Below are positions 60,111-64,000 of a stretch of 64,000 bases of DNA, one piece after another. The stretch is from Vespa crabro (taxonomy: Eukaryota > Arthropoda > Insecta > Hymenoptera > Vespidae). Numbering within the stretch: the stretch's first letter is position 1; every line of letters begins with the position of its first letter. The DNA is taken from assembly GCF_910589235.1 (NCBI RefSeq), contig NW_025813595.1, forward strand, positions 3,162,001-3,226,000, written 5' to 3'. The position numbers and the translations under genes are program-made. The notes below the pieces were generated by a model. The model was not told the DNA's origin. It saw only the letters and a list, made by a program, of their open reading frames with translations, and ran no database searches.

Positions 60111-61354
60111 TAACAATAATAATAATAACAGTAATAACGATAATAACGATAGAGCGATTAATAATAATAATAATAATAATTATATTATAAGATAAAATAA
60201 TAATAAGATAAAATAATAATAATATTAACGATTACAACGAAAATAATGATAATAATAATAGTAATAATAACAATAATAACAATAATAACAATAATAAAGA
60301 AAATAACGGTAATTACGATAATAATTATAAGAATAATCTATTTAACATTAATACTAACGTTGATAACGATAATATTAATAAAATTAATAACGATAATAAC
60401 GATTATAATAATTAGAACGATAATAATATTAATAATAAAAACAATAATAACTATTATAACGATAATAACGATAATAATAGATGTAATAATAACAATATTA
60501 AAAATAATATGTATAGTAACGATAATAACGACAATAATAGTAGTAATAATGACAGTAATAAAAATAATAGTCATAAAAACGATTTTAACGATAATAATAA
60601 TAACGATAATAACGATAATATCGATATTATTAATAACAATATTTATGATAATTTCAATATTAATAATTGTAATCATAACAATCTTAACGATTATAACGAT
60701 AATAGCGACTATAATAATAAGTATAATAACGACTTTAATAATAATAATAATATTATCTTTAGTAACAAAAATAATAATAACGATGTTTATAATAGTAATA
60801 ATAATAACGATTATAATGATATATATAACGATATTATAAATATAACGATTACAACGATAATATTGATAATAACGATAATACCGATAATAACGACAATAAA
60901 GATAATCATAATAACGATAATAACGATAATAATAATAATAATAATAATGCTAATAAAGTTAATAAATACAATAATAAAAATAATATAAATATTAATAATA
61001 ACGATAATAACGATAATAACAATAATAACGATAATATTAAAAGTAATAATTGCTATAACATCAATAATAAAAATAATTACGATAATAACGATAATAATAA
61101 TAACGATAATAACGATAATAAGAATAATAACAACAATTATAATAATAATAATAATAATAATAACGATAATAGCGATAAAACCAATATTAATTTCAGTAAT
61201 AATAACTATAATATCAATAATAACGATAAAAACGATAATTACGATAATAATTATAACAATAATATCCATAATAACGAACAGAAAAAAAATAATATTAACA
61301 ATAATATTGATGGCAACGATGTTAATGATAATTATATAATTATATATCGATAAT

Positions 61355-61440
61355 AAGGATTATAAGGATAAGAACGATCAAAATTATAAATGAGTAAATA
61401 ACGGCAATTATAATAATAATAATAACGATAATGACGATAA
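61355..61440 (+). repeat. Higher-order repeat family j, copy 1
   Basis: ATAATAAGGATTATAAGGAT followed by AATAACGGCAATTATAATAA; the same pair of landmarks at similar spacing is at 63,585-63,670. Confidence 0.6.
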
Positions 61441-61719
61441 TAACGGTAATGACCATAATAACGATTATAATAATAACGATAGTAACAATATTAGTAATAA
61501 TAATGATAATGATAATAACGATAATAACGTCAATAACAAAAATAATAAATATGTAATAACGATGTTAACGACAAAAACGATAATAATGATAATAGCAATA
61601 ATGATAATAATAACAATTACAATAATAACGATCATAACGTTAATAACAATAATAATAATAGCTATAATAGCGATAAGAACGATAATAACGATACTAACAA
61701 TAACAGCGATAATAATAAT

Positions 61720-61850
61720 AACGATATTAAGGATAATATCGTTAATAATTGTAACAATATTCACGATAATAACGATAATAAGAATAACAACAAAAACAAT
61801 AATAACGATAATAACTATAATAAAATTTATAATAATATCGATAATAACGA
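61720..61850 (+). repeat. Higher-order repeat family i, copy 3
   Basis: Closest match to the truncated copy at 10,296-10,354 and collinear with 44,755-44,880, sharing AACAACAAAAACAATAATAA and AAAATTTATAATAAT words. Confidence 0.7.
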
Positions 61851-62256
61851 TTATAACGTTACTAATAATAATAACAATATTATCGATAATAGCAATGATA
61901 ATAATAGTAATAATATAGGTAATAACAATAAAAGAGTTCCTAACGATAATTATAATGACGACAATAACGATAATAATGACTATGATGATAAGAAAGATAA
62001 TAATACTTATAATATTAAAAATAATAACGACAACAAGGATCATAATGATAATAATAGAAATAATAATAACAATATTAAGAATAATAACTTTAATAACGAT
62101 TATAACGATAATAGTATTAGTAATAATAACAGTTATAACAATAATAACGATAATAACTATAATAATAATAGTAATAATTAAAATAATAACGACATTTACG
62201 ATAATAAGGATAATAACAATAAATATAGAAACGATAATAATGATAATAATATACGC

Positions 62257-62274
62257 GATAAAGTCGATAATATC
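62257..62274 (+). repeat. Recurrent 18-mer module, site 4
   Basis: Identical 18-mer, followed by GATAATAATATTAAC as at site 1 (8,741). Confidence 0.7.
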
Positions 62275-63584
62275 GATAATAATATTAACATATTTAAATA
62301 TAATATCGATAATAATATTAACAATATTAACGATAATATCCTTCATAATAATATTATTGTAAACCGTAACGTCGATAATAATAATAATAAGAATAACATT
62401 ATTAACGATAGTAACGATAATAACGATAATAAGGATAATAACAATAATAACGATAATTGCGATAGTAACAAATATAATAATAACAATAATAACGATATTA
62501 GAAATAATATTAATAACGATAATAACGGTATTTACGATAATAATTATAAGAATAATATAAGATAATAACGATAGTAAAATTAATAACGATAATAATAATA
62601 ACAATATTAATGATAATATCGAAAATAATAATAATAATAATAGCAATAATAACGATAATATCGATAATATCGATAATAATAAAAACGATACTAACGACAA
62701 GAATAAAAATAAAATTGCGATAGTAACAATTATAACGACAATTACGATAATAACGACAATAATAACAACTATAATGTCGATGATAATGATAACGATCATA
62801 ACACTAATAACGATAATAATAATAAAAGCAACAATAACGATATTAACGAAAATATTAATAACATTAGTAACGAAAACAACGGTAATATCATTAATAATAA
62901 TAATAATAATAAAGAAAGTAAGTATAATGACGGTGACAACAAAATTAATAACAAATATAACGATAATAACGATAATAACGATAATAATAATACTAATTAT
63001 GAAGATAATAAGGATATCAATGGCAATAACGATAATAATGTTTATAATAATAATATTATTAAAGATAATAACGGTAATAACGATGCTAACAATAATAGCG
63101 ATAATAATAACAACAACAGAAGCAATAATAAAGATGATAACGATAATAATTATAATAGCAATATTAACGATAATAACAATGATAATAATAATAATAATAA
63201 AGGTATTGACGATAAAAAAGTATCTAACGTTAATAATAATAAAAGCAATAATAATGATAATAATAGAAGTAGTACTAAATATATTAAGAATAATAACTAT
63301 AATAACGATTATAACAATAACAGTAGTAGTAAGAATAACATTAATAACAATAATAACGATAATAACGGTTATAAAAATGTTGACGATAATAATATTAACA
63401 ATAATAACGATAATAAAAATTATAATCCTAATAACGATATCAATATGTATAAAAATAACAATTATACTGATAATAACGAGAATAAAAAAAATAATAGTAG
63501 TAATAATAACAATAATAACACTAATAACGATAATAACGATATTAATAATTGTAATACACAGATATTATAATAACAATACACAGA

Positions 63585-63670
63585 TAATAAGGATTATAAC
63601 GATAAGAAAGAACATAACTATAAAGAAGTGAATAACGGCAATTATAATAATAATAACGATAATGAAAATG
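63585..63670 (+). repeat. Higher-order repeat family j, copy 2
   Basis: Partner of 61,355-61,440. A 12-mer AATACACAGATA is also repeated just upstream at 63,553 and 63,575. Confidence 0.6.
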
Positions 63671-64000
63671 ACGGTAATGAAGATAATGTCGATAATAACG
63701 AAAATGACGATAATAACGATTTTAATAATAAAGATAGTAACGATAATAGTAATAATAATAATAATGATAATAAAGATAACAACATTATTAACAATAATAA
63801 CGATAATAATAATAATATAACGATAATAAAGATAATAATTGTTATATAGATAATATCGATATTATTGATAAAAATAATAATGATATTAACGATAAAATAG
63901 ATAATAATAATAACAAAATAAACGATAATATCGATAATAATAGTAAATATAATGACAATAAATACAAAAATAACGAAAATGACGTAATAATATTAACGAT

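Overview
The window is almost entirely one eukaryotic satellite-like array, about 60 kb of the 64 kb, with no intact gene. Its base unit is the 9-mer AATAACGAT (three perfect copies at 7,357-7,383). It is heavily varied by triplet substitutions (AAT, AAC, GAT, ATT, TAT, AGT), so one A-rich strand is on + nearly everywhere. The only clear strand switch is a ~483 bp block at 10,362-10,844. Many apparent ORFs of up to ~900 codons arise because the triplets give Asn/Asp or Ile/Thr on + and Ile/Val/Asn, Leu/Ser or Tyr/Arg on -. These are not genes.

Two islands of ordinary-composition DNA interrupt the array. Island A (about 23,778-25,302) and island B (about 32,754-35,064) are both minus-strand, poly(A)-tailed, dead copies of the same non-LTR retrotransposon (LINE). 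Reading frames traced across their breaks show an apurinic-like endonuclease (A only), a linker and reverse transcriptase (B; partial in A), and a C-terminal domain with a zinc-knuckle-like motif (both). The order and motifs are those of R1-clade ORF2 proteins of arthropods. The host is therefore probably an arthropod, most likely an insect, and the region looks like heterochromatin (pericentromeric or similar). The species cannot be named from this sequence.

Layout: 1-10,361 satellite; 10,362-10,844 the same satellite in opposite orientation, flanked by 7-bp direct repeats; 10,845-23,777 satellite, including a 99% identical 303-bp tandem duplication at 19,261-19,866; 23,778-25,302 LINE A; 25,303-32,753 satellite; 32,754-35,064 LINE B; 35,065-64,000 satellite, including a pure (ATA)n tract of 124 bp at 56,562-56,685. 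Diverged long blocks recur in the same orientation tens of kb apart (for example 71-330 and 46,111-46,370, gap-free at an offset of 46,040), so the array has a scrambled higher-order repeat structure.

The most interesting points are the inserted inverted block, which has two uninterrupted sister sites in the window; the two LINE copies sharing orientation and the same GATAA/poly(T) 3' junction, which raises (but does not prove) satellite-directed insertion; and the unusually strict triplet organisation of the array. No tRNA, rRNA, CRISPR array or intact protein-coding gene was found.
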